Positions 40,733 through 50,337 of a stretch of DNA of 63,190 nt are shown piece by piece; the stretch's first letter is position 1, and the number at the start of each line of letters is the position of its first letter. The notes under the pieces were generated by a model. That model made no database searches and was not told where the DNA came from. It saw nothing but the letters and a program-made list of their open reading frames with translations. The stretch lies in contig NZ_AULP01000014.1 in assembly GCF_000422345.1 (NCBI RefSeq), forward strand, positions 1 to 63,190, in the 5' to 3' direction. Source of the DNA: Neomelitea salexigens DSM 19753 (GTDB taxonomy: Bacteria; Pseudomonadota; Gammaproteobacteria; Pseudomonadales; Spongiibacteraceae). Made by a program: the position numbers and the translations under genes.

Positions 40733-41914
40733 TTATACGCGCTCGAAGATAACCGCGATACCCTGACCACCACCAATACACATGGTGACCAGCGCATATT
40801 TACCGCCAGTGCGCTGCAGTTCGTAGATCGCCTTAGTGGCAATGAACGCGCCAGAGCAGCCGACTGGGTGACCCAGTGCAATGGCACCACCGTTGGGGTT
40901 GGTCTTGCTCAAATCCAGATCCAGACCTTTAGCCACTGCCAGGGCCTGCGCAGCGAAGGCTTCGTTAGATTCGATCACGTCCATATCGGCAATCGACAAA
41001 CCAGCCTTGGCCAGCGCTTTCGTCGATGCCGGAATCGGGCCTTCACCCATAATATGGTTAGGCACACCCGCTACCGCGTAAGACACCATACGCGCGATGG
41101 GCTTCTGACCCGCTTTCTCAGCAGCTTGTGCAGAGGCCAATACCATAAAGGCAGCGCCATCGTTCAGGCCTGAAGCATTGCCAGCAGTTACGGTGCCATC
41201 CTTTTTAAAGGCGGGGCGGAGCTTGCCCAGTGTTTCTGTGGTAGTGCCAGGCTTCACGTGCTCGTCGGTATCGAATACCACTTCACCCTTGCGGGTTTTC
41301 AGCGTCACCGGCGCGATTTGCTCTTTGAAGTAACCCGCTTCAATGGCAGCGGCCGCGCGACGGTGAGACTCGGCGGCAAAGGCGTCTTGCTCTTCGCGGC
41401 TGATCTCCCATTTGTCTGCCAGATTTTCAGCGGTAATACCCATGTGGCCAACGCCGAAGGGGTCGGTCAACGCCGAGGTCATCGCGTCGAGCATTTCCAC
41501 ATTGCCCATGCGCGCACCGTTGCGCATGGTGGGCGACAAGTAAGCGCTGCGCGACATGACTTCCACACCACCGCCAATACCGTAGTCGCAATCGCCCAAC
41601 ATAATGTTTTGCGCAGTGGTAACAATGGCTTGCAGGCCCGAGCTACAAAGGCGGTTTACACCCATCGCCACGGAATCCATTGGCAGGCCAGCCTGAATTG
41701 ACGCCACACGCGCCACGTAGGCATAGCGAGAGTCAGTGGGAATACAATTACCCACTGTCACGTAGTTAATGTTCTGAGGATCAACAGAAGAGCGATCAAT
41801 GGCCGCCTTCATAATCTGGCCGCCCAACTCATGGGGCTCGATACCGCTCAGGCCACCACCGTAAGTCCCAATGCCCGAACGGGCCGCGCTCAATACAACA
41901 ACATCTTGGGTCAT
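40733..41914 (-). CDS. Acetyl-CoA acyltransferase (thiolase)
   Basis: A 393-residue thiolase. The nucleophile Cys lies in NRLCSSGLQA (about 89), the catalytic His in GGAIALGHPVGCSG (about 350), and the second Cys in MCIGGGQG (about 380). The length and the absence of a FadA-like insertion suggest the biosynthetic/BktB-PhaA group, which makes or cleaves beta-ketoacyl-CoA. It stands alone, preceded by AGGAG and a region with an 11-bp-arm inverted repeat. Confidence 0.92.
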   Translation of the reverse strand: MTQDVVVLSAARSGIGTYGGGLSGIEPHELGGQIMKAAIDRSSVDPQNINYVTVGNCIPTDSRYAYVARVASIQAGLPMDSVAMGVNRLCSSGLQAIVTTAQNIMLGDCDYGIGGGVEVMSRSAYLSPTMRNGARMGNVEMLDAMTSALTDPFGVGHMGITAENLADKWEISREEQDAFAAESHRRAAAAIEAGYFKEQIAPVTLKTRKGEVVFDTDEHVKPGTTTETLGKLRPAFKKDGTVTAGNASGLNDGAAFMVLASAQAAEKAGQKPIARMVSYAVAGVPNHIMGEGPIPASTKALAKAGLSIADMDVIESNEAFAAQALAVAKGLDLDLSKTNPNGGAIALGHPVGCSGAFIATKAIYELQRTGGKYALVTMCIGGGQGIAVIFERV

Positions 41915-42012
41915 GAAATTCTCTCCTGTTTAGTCAACGGTAGCGTACAGGCCCCACCAGCACTGCGCCAGGGCGTCGCAAGGTAGGCGCTACTATAACG
42001 AGTACCGACATC

Positions 42013-42052
42013 AATACAATAAACAGAGGAAATCCCTACCATTTATTGTATT
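42013..42052. repeat. Inverted repeat upstream of the thiolase gene
   Basis: Perfect 11-bp arms AATACAATAAA (42013-42023) and TTTATTGTATT (42042-42052) with an 18-base spacer, about 100 bases upstream of the thiolase start. It could be a transcription-factor site or a cruciform; there is no T run to suggest termination. Confidence 0.6.
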
Positions 42053-42129
42053 TATCTAACTGTGGTGAATACAGCCTACCAACGCCAAGGCCGCTCAGAA
42101 AAACAACAACTTAGGCGGTGGGCCAAACG

Positions 42130-42411
42130 CTATTTATCCACACTTTTTTGTAAGGGCAGAAAAAGGGCATCCACCGCTTTTGAATAAAACGCCCTGAACA
42201 GTATTAGGGCAAAGAGTAAAAATCCGGTCTCTGGCTTACCCACACTGAAAAAGTAAGCGCAGAGCAACGCCAGAACCAGTGATAGCGCCACCGTATAAAA
42301 CCTCCCCACTTCCACCCCGGCCTGACAGCGTGGACAGCGATGCAAGACGCCCACTTTAAAGTCTTGCGGGGCGATGCACGTCTCTTTGCAATGTGGGCAT
42401 CTTCTTTTCAT
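42130..42411 (-). CDS. Small zinc-ribbon membrane protein
   Basis: A 93-residue protein with an N-terminal zinc ribbon (CPHCKETC at about 5 and CPRCQAG at about 27) followed by two transmembrane helices (ALSLVLALLCAYFF; GFLLFALILFRAFY). It is probably an inner-membrane protein with a cytoplasmic zinc knuckle. The ATG at 42411 has AGG about 6 bases upstream; the upstream extension lacks support. Function unknown. Confidence 0.65.
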   Translation of the reverse strand: MKRRCPHCKETCIAPQDFKVGVLHRCPRCQAGVEVGRFYTVALSLVLALLCAYFFSVGKPETGFLLFALILFRAFYSKAVDALFLPLQKSVDK

Positions 42412-42513
42412 AGCGGCCTGTAAAACACCTAGTGAATATGAAAAAGCAGTGTGACTCCAACCCACTGCACGGCCGGGTCACCGCGCCGTGAACGAGAGCG
42501 CCGCTAAGGGCGC

Positions 42514-44343
42514 TTACTCCACCGTTACCGACTTGGCGAGGTTTCTCGGCTGATCGACATCGGTGCCTTTTAAAATCGCCACATGGTAGCTCAGCAGTTG
42601 CAGGGGGATGGTGTACAAAATCGGTGCGACGATATCGCTGACATGGGGCAGCTCAATAATCTGCAAGCTGGGCTCGGGGCTAAAGCCGGCGGCTTTGTCA
42701 GCGAAAACAAAGAGCTGTCCGCCGCGCGCCTGCACTTCTTGAAGATTGGATTTCAGCTTTTCCAGCAGCTCGTCGTTGGGGGCCACAGCGATAACCGGCA
42801 TATCGCTGTCCACCAGCGCCAGCGGGCCGTGTTTAAGCTCGCCAGCGGGATAACTTTCGGCGTGGATGTAGGAAATTTCCTTCAGCTTAAGCGCGCCTTC
42901 CATCGCCACCGGCCACTGCGCACCGCGCCCCAGGAATAAGGCGTGGTGCTTGTCGGCAAAGGCTTCTGACATTTGCTGGATCGCGGCATCCAGGGTCAGG
43001 GTTTCGTCAAGTCGAGCGGGCAGTTGGTGCAAGGCGGCAACAATGCTTTGCTCTTCCTCTTCGGTGAGGTCGTGGTGGCGACCCAGCGCCACAGTAAGCA
43101 GCAACAGTGCCACCAACTGGGTGGTGAAGGCCTTGGTCGATGCCACACCGATTTCCGGGCCGGCCTCGGTCATTAAATAGAGATCGGACTCGCGTACCAG
43201 CGAGCTGAGCGCCACATTGCAGATGGTGAGGCTGGCGCTGTAACCAAGGGTTTTGGCCAGCCGCAGGGCGGCCAGCGTATCGGCCGTTTCGCCGGACTGG
43301 CTGATGGTGACGAACAGGGTGTTTTCCTGCACTTTGAATTTGCGGTAGCGAAACTCGCTGGCAACTTCGACCCGGCAAGGCACACCGGCGATGCCTTCGA
43401 TCCAATACTTGGCGACCATACCGGCGTGGTAGCTGGTGCCGCAGGCCACGATCTGCACCGAGGACACCGACTGTAAAATTTCGTGGGCTCGCGGCCCCAT
43501 GGCTTCGGCCAATACTTTTTTGCTGCCCAGTCGCCCCGCCAAGGATCGCTGAATCACGGTGGGCTGCTCGTAGATTTCCTTGAGCATGTAGTGGCGGTAT
43601 TGACCCTTGTCAGCGGATTCTGCCGCGGTATCGATCTGGCTGACGTCGCGGGTGACCGGCTCCAAGTCGGCATTCCAAATGCGGTAGTGACCAACGGTCA
43701 CTTCGGCAATATCGCCCTCTTCCAGATACACAAAGCGATCGGTCACCTGGCGCAGCGCCAGTTGGTCAGAGGCGATAAAGTTCTCGCCAATACCCATGCC
43801 AATCACCAGCGGGCTGCCCTTGCGCGCACACACCAGTTTGTCGGGTTGGTCGGCGTGGATAACCGCCAGGCCATAGGCCCCCTCCAACTCCGTTACCGCC
43901 AGCTTGACCGCGCCGAGCAGGTCGCGCTGCTGTTGGTAATAGTGGTGGACCAAATGCACGATGGTTTCGGTGTCGGTGGCCGATAAAAAGGTATAGCCCA
44001 GCGCGTTGAGTTTACTGCGCAGCGCTTCGTGGTTTTCGATAATGCCGTTGTGTACCAGCGACAGCTTGCCGGAATTGTGGGGGTGGGCATTGGCTTCCGA
44101 GGGTTCGCCGTGGGTGGCCCAGCGGGTGTGGGCAATGCCAGTGTGGCCCGGCAGCGGCTGCTCGCCCAGCGCCTGTGCCAGCGCCTCGACTTTACCCACA
44201 CGCTTGCGGCAGTCGTTGTCGCCATTGGCTGAGATAACCGCCATACCGGCTGAGTCGTAGCCCCGGTATTCCAGGCGACGCAAGCCCTCTAGCAGAATTC
44301 CAGCAACTTCTCGTTGGGCAACAGCACCGACGATTCCACACAT
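42514..44343 (-). CDS. glmS: Glutamine-fructose-6-phosphate aminotransferase GlmS
   Basis: A 609-residue enzyme of full family length. The N-terminal glutaminase starts MCGIVGAV (nucleophile Cys 2) with RWATHGEP and HNGIIENH; two SIS domains follow ([54 protein letters not shown]) and the C-terminus ends [13 protein letters not shown]. It makes glucosamine-6-phosphate for cell-wall synthesis. It lies 26 bases downstream of glmU, presumably in one operon, as is common. Confidence 0.97.
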   Translation of the reverse strand: MCGIVGAVAQREVAGILLEGLRRLEYRGYDSAGMAVISANGDNDCRKRVGKVEALAQALGEQPLPGHTGIAHTRWATHGEPSEANAHPHNSGKLSLVHNGIIENHEALRSKLNALGYTFLSATDTETIVHLVHHYYQQQRDLLGAVKLAVTELEGAYGLAVIHADQPDKLVCARKGSPLVIGMGIGENFIASDQLALRQVTDRFVYLEEGDIAEVTVGHYRIWNADLEPVTRDVSQIDTAAESADKGQYRHYMLKEIYEQPTVIQRSLAGRLGSKKVLAEAMGPRAHEILQSVSSVQIVACGTSYHAGMVAKYWIEGIAGVPCRVEVASEFRYRKFKVQENTLFVTISQSGETADTLAALRLAKTLGYSASLTICNVALSSLVRESDLYLMTEAGPEIGVASTKAFTTQLVALLLLTVALGRHHDLTEEEEQSIVAALHQLPARLDETLTLDAAIQQMSEAFADKHHALFLGRGAQWPVAMEGALKLKEISYIHAESYPAGELKHGPLALVDSDMPVIAVAPNDELLEKLKSNLQEVQARGGQLFVFADKAAGFSPEPSLQIIELPHVSDIVAPILYTIPLQLLSYHVAILKGTDVDQPRNLAKSVTVE

Positions 44344-44369
44344 ATTCGAGCCCTAATAAATAGTAGCGA

Positions 44370-45731
44370 TCAGGATGTTTTAACGGGCCGCTTCCAGCCC
44401 TTGATATTGCGTTGGCGGCCACGGGCAACGCCCAGTTCGCCGTCGGCGACATTTCCGGTGATGGTTGAGCCCGCCGCCACCGTCGCGCCCTCGCCCACCG
44501 ACACCGGCGCGACCAGCGCGGTATTGGAGCCAACAAAGGCGCCGTCGCCAATCTCGGTGCGCGACTTGTTCACTCCATCATAGTTGCAGGTAATGGTTCC
44601 CGCACCAATATTTACGCCCGCACCAAGGCTGGCATCGCCAACATAGCTGAGGTGATTGATTTTGCTGCCCTCGCCCACCTGCGCGTTTTTGGTTTCCACA
44701 AAATTGCCAATGCGCGCCGTATCGGCCAGCACAGTGCCAGGACGCAAACGCGCAAAGGGGCCAATGGTGCACTGCTGACCGACCACCGCATCTTCTAACA
44801 CCGAGTTGGCCTTGATGACCGTACCCGCCGCCACGCGACTGTTGCTGATCACACAGTTGGGGCCGATCTCGACGCCATCACCCAGCTTGACCTCGCCTTC
44901 AAACACGCAGTTCACATCAATGCTGACATCCTGACCAATGGTCAGCGCACCGCGCACATCAATACGTTGGGCATCGGCCAGAGTCGCGCCGTCAGTCATT
45001 AACTGCTCGGCGATCAAACGCTGGTACTGGCGCTCCAGCGCATTGAGTTGCAGGCGATTGTTCACGCCCTCCACTTCCCACAGCGCCTCGGGCTGAGCCA
45101 CGTCAACGGCAACTCCCGCCGCCACCGCCATGGCAATAATATCTGTTAGGTAGTACTCGCCCTGCGCATTGTCGGCGGACAGCGCAGGCAGCCACTCCCG
45201 TAAATACTTGGCTGGCAGAGCCATCATGCCGGTGTTCACTTCCCGAACGGCCAATTGCTCGGGGCTGGCATCTTTTTGCTCAACAATGGCCTGCACCGCA
45301 CCGTCGGCATTGCGAATAATGCGGCCATAACCAGTGGGGTCGTCCAGCGTGGCGGTGAGCAGCACCAGGTTGTCGCGGCAGCGGGCAACCATGGCCTGCA
45401 AGGTTTCGGGGCGCACCAGCGGCACGTCGCCGTAGGTAATCAACACCGTGGCATCCTCGGCTACCGCGGCCAAGCCCTGAGCCACCGCGTGGCCGGTGCC
45501 CTTCTGCTCTGCCTGCAAGGCCCACTGTAAATTGGGGTGCGAAACCCCGGCCTTCACTTGCTCGGCGCCGTGTCCCACCACCACATGAATAGCGGCCGGA
45601 TCAGTTTGCGCAGCCGCATCAATGGCGTGCTGCAACATCGGCTTACCCGCCAATGGGTGCAACACTTTGGGTAAGGCCGAACGCATACGAGTACCCTGAC
45701 CCGCTGCAAGGATAATGACTTCTAAAGACAC
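44370..45731 (-). CDS. glmU: Bifunctional UDP-GlcNAc pyrophosphorylase / GlcN-1-P acetyltransferase GlmU
   Basis: A 453-residue bifunctional enzyme. The N-terminal uridylyltransferase starts SLEVIILAAGQGTRMRSALPKVLHPLAGKPM, with GTGHAVAQG and TYGDVPL; the C-terminal left-handed beta-helix acetyltransferase has RLRPGTVL, NFVETKNA and NYDGVNKSRTEIGDG. The GTG at 45731 has AAGGG 7 bases upstream and gives the usual family N-terminus; 20 extra residues are possible but unlikely. The ATP synthase genes that often sit upstream are absent. Confidence 0.96.
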   Translation of the reverse strand: MSLEVIILAAGQGTRMRSALPKVLHPLAGKPMLQHAIDAAAQTDPAAIHVVVGHGAEQVKAGVSHPNLQWALQAEQKGTGHAVAQGLAAVAEDATVLITYGDVPLVRPETLQAMVARCRDNLVLLTATLDDPTGYGRIIRNADGAVQAIVEQKDASPEQLAVREVNTGMMALPAKYLREWLPALSADNAQGEYYLTDIIAMAVAAGVAVDVAQPEALWEVEGVNNRLQLNALERQYQRLIAEQLMTDGATLADAQRIDVRGALTIGQDVSIDVNCVFEGEVKLGDGVEIGPNCVISNSRVAAGTVIKANSVLEDAVVGQQCTIGPFARLRPGTVLADTARIGNFVETKNAQVGEGSKINHLSYVGDASLGAGVNIGAGTITCNYDGVNKSRTEIGDGAFVGSNTALVAPVSVGEGATVAAGSTITGNVADGELGVARGRQRNIKGWKRPVKTS

Positions 45732-45872
45732 CGATGATCCCTTCAATACCGTGGCAACAGGAGAATGGTAACGAATGCCGCCCACCGCCACCAGCGTGGC
45801 GAACGTAAGTACTTGCTATAAATGGAAAAGCTGACCACTGCCGCCGAACATGGGTGGGTAAAGCGGGTTGTG

Positions 45873-46307
45873 TTAACGCTGTGCTTCAGCGCGGCGAACC
45901 AGACCGCGAGTCATACCCTGAAAGCCGCGCGCCAAGTGCTTGCCCAATAACAGGCGCACCAGCGGTGACAATGCGCCGCGCAGGATAAACACCGATTCAT
46001 AGCGGCAGCTGTTGTTATCCAACGCGGTTAGGCGGTGCTGGCGCGAACTGGACAGCAAGCCCAGCGGCAATTGAATACCGTACTCCAGGTATTCAGCCGC
46101 CGTGTTCGCAAGGATAGTTTCGGTTTGCGAAATACAGCGCGAAGGCAGCAGTTGTACCTGCATGACGATAGGCTCGCCCACAACAAAGCTGGATTCGCAG
46201 GCCACGATAAACGGATTCCACTCGGCGTAGTGGGCGGTATCGAGTAGAACCTGCCAGACTTTTTCGGCCGGGGCCGCCACGGTTTCGGTAAAGCGAATTT
46301 CAAACAT
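45873..46307 (-). CDS. SRPBCC (START-like) family protein
   Basis: A 144-residue protein of the polyketide-cyclase/START fold: FTETVAAPAEKVWQVLLDTAHYAEWNPFIV near the N-terminus, central strands ending CRYESVFILRG, and a C-terminal helix LLLGKHLARGFQGMTRGL. The fold binds hydrophobic ligands; no catalytic function can be assigned. The start at 46307 matches the fold's first strand. It follows the spermidine-synthase-like gene by 20 bases, probably in one unit. Confidence 0.83.
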   Translation of the reverse strand: MFEIRFTETVAAPAEKVWQVLLDTAHYAEWNPFIVACESSFVVGEPIVMQVQLLPSRCISQTETILANTAAEYLEYGIQLPLGLLSSSRQHRLTALDNNSCRYESVFILRGALSPLVRLLLGKHLARGFQGMTRGLVRRAEAQR

Positions 46308-46327
46308 ATTGCTGCCCTGGTTAACGA

Positions 46328-47056
46328 CTATTCGGCCGCCACGGTGCACACATACACTGAGTTGGTGGACTCGGTATTTTGGAAGGGGTTGTAAAACGAC
46401 ACCACATGGGACGCCACGCTGGCGAATACGCTGCCGAGCAGCGCTTCAAATTCAGCGTCGGGCAGATTTTGCGACCACATGGCAAACACGCCACCGGGCT
46501 TGATCTGGCTAGCCATTAGGGAGAGGTTTTGCGTGGTATAAAAACCGGCGTTGGCGGCGTTGAGAAACTCCGACGGCGAGTGATCGATATCCAATAATAT
46601 GGCGTCGAAACGCTTGCCGGGCACCGCCGGGTCAAAGCCAAGCTCGGGCTGAGTGGCCAGCTCAAAAAAGCTGCCCAGCACATAGTGGTTGCGGCTATCG
46701 GCGTTGAGTATTTTACCCAGCGGCACTTTTTCATCGCGGTGCCAGCCGATCACCGTGTCCAGCGCCTCCACGATAAACAACTCATCAATGCGCGCGTCTT
46801 CCAGGGCTTTAACGGCGGTGTAACCAAGGCCCAGGCCGCCCACCACCACGCTGAGGTTTTCGCCCTGCACAGCGGCTAAGCCCAGGGTCGACAGGGCTTC
46901 CTCGGCATCGTAAAACATGCTCGACATCAGAAACTCGTCGCCCAGCTTTACCTCGTAAATATCGCGCTCACCCAGTGCGGGAATGCGCCGCCGACGCAGG
47001 GAAATTTCACCCAGGGCAGAGTCCTGGCTGTCGATTTCTTCAAACATTAGCGACAC
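46328..47056 (-). CDS. Spermidine-synthase-like protein
   Basis: A 242-residue Rossmann-fold protein related to spermidine synthases: VVVGGLGLGYTAVKALED at about 70 (SAM-like glycine loop), FIVEALDTVIGWHR, and DAILLDIDHSPSEFL (equivalent of the GG-D motif region). The aminopropyltransferase Asp pair is not clearly present, so true polyamine synthesis is doubtful. The start is GTG at 47056 (GGAAG 8 bases upstream) or ATG at 47047. Confidence 0.78.
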   Translation of the reverse strand: MSLMFEEIDSQDSALGEISLRRRRIPALGERDIYEVKLGDEFLMSSMFYDAEEALSTLGLAAVQGENLSVVVGGLGLGYTAVKALEDARIDELFIVEALDTVIGWHRDEKVPLGKILNADSRNHYVLGSFFELATQPELGFDPAVPGKRFDAILLDIDHSPSEFLNAANAGFYTTQNLSLMASQIKPGGVFAMWSQNLPDAEFEALLGSVFASVASHVVSFYNPFQNTESTNSVYVCTVAAE

Positions 47057-47116
47057 GGTGATGCTTCCTTATTCAGTCTGTTGCGGTGCGCCGACCATCA
47101 TACGCAATATTGGTCG

Positions 47117-48412
47117 CTACAGCTCGTCGCCTGAGGGCGCCAGACCATTGCCGCGGTAGCTTTGCTCGCTGTCGCCAATACGCACCAGGCTGTCGTGCAA
47201 ATACGACAAATGCGGATGGCCGCCAAGCAGGGTCAACAGCGCCTGAGTATTGTTGTTTAGGTAGTACTCCATCCATGCCAGCGAGTAGTTCGCGGCAATT
47301 TCGCGTCCCCAGGTTGAGGTGGGCAGCAAGGGATAATTAGTGTGCTGCGCATGACTGGCTGCCTCGGCAACAATAAAGGCGCGGTCGCTGCTCAGGCTGT
47401 CGTAGAGCGGGCGCACCACGGCGGGGTTCACAAACGGCAGTGGCGCAATGGGGCCATCGTGATCGCCGGTTTGGATCATCACCGGTACCGGGCTGGCGGT
47501 GACCGACTCGAATACTGGCGCCGCCGCCACAACCGCGCGAACGCGAACCGGGTTGGGCTCGGCGGCATCGGCGGCCTCTTGTTCCTGCACGCGCAGCGCC
47601 GCAGCCGCGCCCATGCTATGGCCAATCACGCCCAGCCGGTCGGCATCCAACGCGGCGGCCACGGGAGAGTCTTCAAACAAGTAGCGAATGGCGTCTTGGG
47701 CATCGTGCAGATTATTGTCTGGGTCGGACTCGCCGGCATCATCCGAGCGGCCCTGGCCGCTGAAGTCGAAGGCGAACACCACATAGCCATTATCGGCGAA
47801 CAGGCGGTGCCACCAACGATACATGGCGGTGTTGGTGTTTAAGCCCTGCAGGGCAACAATCACCGGGAACGGCCCCTGCGTAGGCGGTACCAAACCCTGT
47901 TTGGGCAGCACGATTTCGCCGTGCAGACGGGTGCCGTAGCGGTTATTAAATTCCACCGGCACCAGCGCCACATTGGGGTTTTCGTAAGGGTGACCGTACC
48001 AGTGGTAAGCGTGCTCAATGCGCGAGCCATCCTGCCCCTGTGCCAGGGTTGATCGCACCATGTGCTCGACAATCACCGGGTCGCTAATATCGTTAATGGT
48101 GTAGCCCAGGGCAACGGGGTCGAACAGGCGGGCGGCGACATCGCGTGGCAGGGCCGCTGACAGCAGCGACAAATTAGTGATCAATGGCGCCAATTCCTCG
48201 GGCGCAGCCGGGGGGTCTTCACCGGGTTGCGAGGCCGGCCACACCCGAAGGCTGTTGCCTGAACCTGCACTACCGCTATTACTACTACTGCTGCCACCGC
48301 AGGCTACAAGGGAAAGAATGAGTAAAGGAACAACCAAACCACGAAGAAGCTGTTTTTTCCAACACACGAGTTGGAAACACGTGTTGACAATACGGTAACT
48401 GGAGACGCTCAT
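47117..48412 (-). CDS. Alpha/beta-hydrolase lipoprotein
   Basis: A 431-residue exported hydrolase. A hydrophobic segment ends in lipobox LSLVAC followed by GGSSSSNSGSAGSG, a flexible linker. The hydrolase core has VIVALQGLNTNTAMYRWW (oxyanion region), nucleophile elbow GVIGHSMGAAAA, TGDHDGPI (acid region) and ASHAQHTNYP (His). It resembles dienelactone/PAF-acetylhydrolase-type esterases tethered to the envelope. The N-terminal stretch before the lipobox is unusually long, so the start may be downstream. Confidence 0.8.
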   Translation of the reverse strand: MSVSSYRIVNTCFQLVCWKKQLLRGLVVPLLILSLVACGGSSSSNSGSAGSGNSLRVWPASQPGEDPPAAPEELAPLITNLSLLSAALPRDVAARLFDPVALGYTINDISDPVIVEHMVRSTLAQGQDGSRIEHAYHWYGHPYENPNVALVPVEFNNRYGTRLHGEIVLPKQGLVPPTQGPFPVIVALQGLNTNTAMYRWWHRLFADNGYVVFAFDFSGQGRSDDAGESDPDNNLHDAQDAIRYLFEDSPVAAALDADRLGVIGHSMGAAAALRVQEQEAADAAEPNPVRVRAVVAAAPVFESVTASPVPVMIQTGDHDGPIAPLPFVNPAVVRPLYDSLSSDRAFIVAEAASHAQHTNYPLLPTSTWGREIAANYSLAWMEYYLNNNTQALLTLLGGHPHLSYLHDSLVRIGDSEQSYRGNGLAPSGDEL

Positions 48413-48547
48413 AGAAACTGCCAAGAAATGCACATGGAATTACACATTGTACACAACGCGGCGTAGTTATTGGGCATACCGAAAATGGAAAGCATCTCGC
48501 TGGCTTTCGATCAACATACGAAGAAGGGTAATTTCTCCCGACACCGA

Positions 48548-48571
48548 AGGGCGACATCAAGATAGCGCCCT
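48548..48571 (-). terminator. Weak stem-loop after the ferredoxin reductase gene
   Basis: AGGGCG / CGCCCT arms (48548-48553 and 48566-48571), 15 bases downstream of the reductase stop on the minus strand. There is no clear T run, so it is only a candidate terminator. Confidence 0.35.
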
Positions 48572-48585
48572 ATTTCACACGGACA

Positions 48586-49818
48586 CTATCTAGGGTCGAA
48601 AAATACGTCTTTTAGATCAACTGTTTCATCCACTACCTTTAATGGATCCGCCGTTTTTCCCTCACTTAAAAATCGCTTGGCCAATAAAAATGCCTTAGGT
48701 TGGTTTATCGCATCCACAGCCAAAAGTGTATCGCCACTAAAATAGAAAGCAGCGAAGCTGCGACCACTTTTCGGATCACCACGTAAGACCACCTTGTCAA
48801 AACCAGCGCAAGATCCGGCAATCTGCAGTTTTACATCGTATTGATCAGACCAAAACCACGGCAAGGCACGATATGGCTGATACTTACCACATATTGTCCT
48901 TGCAGCAACCCTGGCCTGATCATTGGCATTTTGCACTGACTCCAAACGCAGGGTGGTTTTATAGATCGGATTGTAATGGAGGGTGCAATCACCCGCGGCA
49001 ACGATATCCTCATCACTGGTTTGGGCAAACTCATCTACAACAATGCCATTGTCCACATCTAGTCCAGCCTCTTCTGCAAGCCCAGTCGCCGGGGAAACCC
49101 CTATACCAACCAATACCAGGTCGGCCGGAATGTAACTGCCATCGGCCAGTTGAACGCCGGTCACAGAGCCTTCCCCCGCGACTCTATCAATGGACACATC
49201 TGTGAGTACCCGAGTGCCCTCTTCGCGATGCACCCTGGCATAGAATTCGGAGATCTCTGGCGATGTCACTCGAGCCAGTACTCGCGGCAATGCCTCTAGT
49301 ACTGTCACGTCCATGCCAACGGCCCTTAACGACGCTGCAGCCTCAAGGCCAATATAGCCACCACCGATAACGACCGCTGACCGCCCATTGCCAATATACT
49401 TACGAATTTCATGAACATCTTGAAGGTCACGCAGGTAACACACTCCCGGCAAATGAATGCCTGGAAGTTTAATTCTCCGTACGCTGGCACCGGTAGTTAA
49501 GGCCAGCTTGCTATATGACAGCTCACGCCCGTCTTCGAGAGCTATTTTTTTATCCACGCGGTCAATTTTTAGTACACGCGCCCCAAGCACCACATCAATG
49601 TCAGCCTTCTTATAAAAATCGGCTGGACGAATTAATATTTCGCTACCCTCTTTTTCACCATTCAAAGCACTCTTTGAAAGTGGCGGCCGATGATACGGCA
49701 GGGATTCTTCGGCGCTAATAAGAGATATTTTGCCAGACCAACCTTCCTGCCTTAGTGACGCAGCCAGGGTCGCACCCGCGTGGCTACCGCCAATAATCAA
49801 GCAATTATCTACAGACAT
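48586..49818 (-). CDS. FAD-dependent ferredoxin reductase (putidaredoxin-reductase type)
   Basis: A 410-residue reductase: FAD loop LIIGGSHAGATLAASLR, YHRPPLSK, NAD loop VVIGGGYIGLEAAASL at about 150, VLVGIGVSPATGLAEEAGL and AAGDCTLHYN. It passes electrons from NADH to a 2Fe-2S ferredoxin for a P450, matching rhodocoxin and CYP153 reductases. The ATG at 49818 has GGGGG 5 bases upstream. It ends the leftward arm of the CYP153 locus, 13 bases after the isomerase-like gene, and probably serves the ferredoxin at 54800. Confidence 0.92.
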   Translation of the reverse strand: MSVDNCLIIGGSHAGATLAASLRQEGWSGKISLISAEESLPYHRPPLSKSALNGEKEGSEILIRPADFYKKADIDVVLGARVLKIDRVDKKIALEDGRELSYSKLALTTGASVRRIKLPGIHLPGVCYLRDLQDVHEIRKYIGNGRSAVVIGGGYIGLEAAASLRAVGMDVTVLEALPRVLARVTSPEISEFYARVHREEGTRVLTDVSIDRVAGEGSVTGVQLADGSYIPADLVLVGIGVSPATGLAEEAGLDVDNGIVVDEFAQTSDEDIVAAGDCTLHYNPIYKTTLRLESVQNANDQARVAARTICGKYQPYRALPWFWSDQYDVKLQIAGSCAGFDKVVLRGDPKSGRSFAAFYFSGDTLLAVDAINQPKAFLLAKRFLSEGKTADPLKVVDETVDLKDVFFDPR

Positions 49819-49831
49819 AGGTACCCCCAAT

Positions 49832-50311
49832 TTAAAAGCGATTGCCGGGCTTAGAGAGCAACACGATGACTACCACATATATCAATGAGACAGCTCCCAA
49901 TAACGCGGGAAAGAAAGCCAGTGCACCTGACAGCGATGCCGCACCCAGCGCGTTGCTTTGCAGTGTAAGGCCATGATTCGGGGCGAACATGCCAAATACA
50001 TAGAAGCAAAAATTCCCCCAAATGGCGATTGAGCATCCTAAAAATATTTTTCTGCTTGAATCGCCATCTACGCCCAACAATCTAACCGACGAGCCTATAG
50101 ATATCGCCATTAATGCATTCATAAGCATTCCAGTATGTACCGTTCTCCAGCCCTCGGTCGTGCCAGGAATGTCAACGGGAATGTGTAAGGGAATCGGACT
50201 AAGCGAAACCCCACCTATCATTGAAAAAATTAGCGTAAACCCAGAAATTAAAGCGACTAGCAGCGCCCAAAAACCTTGCCGAACCAGCCGGCAGCTGTAA
50301 AAATCAGTCAT
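49832..50311 (-). CDS. Styrene-oxide-isomerase (StyC)-like membrane protein
   Basis: A 159-residue protein with four transmembrane helices. It strongly resembles styrene oxide isomerase: IPGTTEGWRTVHTGMLMNALM corresponds to the StyC segment VPGSPEGWARAHSGPALNGMM, and NFCFYVFGMFAPNHGLTL to NVGFYLFSNFSPNRGLTF (StyC recalled from memory). The residues I recall as His58 (heme-b ligand), Asn64 and Tyr103 in StyC fall here at His59, Asn65 and Tyr104. Known members use ferric heme for epoxide-to-aldehyde (Meinwald) isomerisation. It lies between a secreted-protein gene and the ferredoxin reductase gene. Substrate unknown. Confidence 0.78.
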   Translation of the reverse strand: MTDFYSCRLVRQGFWALLVALISGFTLIFSMIGGVSLSPIPLHIPVDIPGTTEGWRTVHTGMLMNALMAISIGSSVRLLGVDGDSSRKIFLGCSIAIWGNFCFYVFGMFAPNHGLTLQSNALGAASLSGALAFFPALLGAVSLIYVVVIVLLSKPGNRF

Positions 50312-50337
50312 GCCAACATCTCATTATTTACGCTTAT

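Noticed and set aside
42497-42514. AGCGCC/GGCGCT stem at the end of glmS as a terminator
   Set aside because: It overlaps the stop codon and has no T run.
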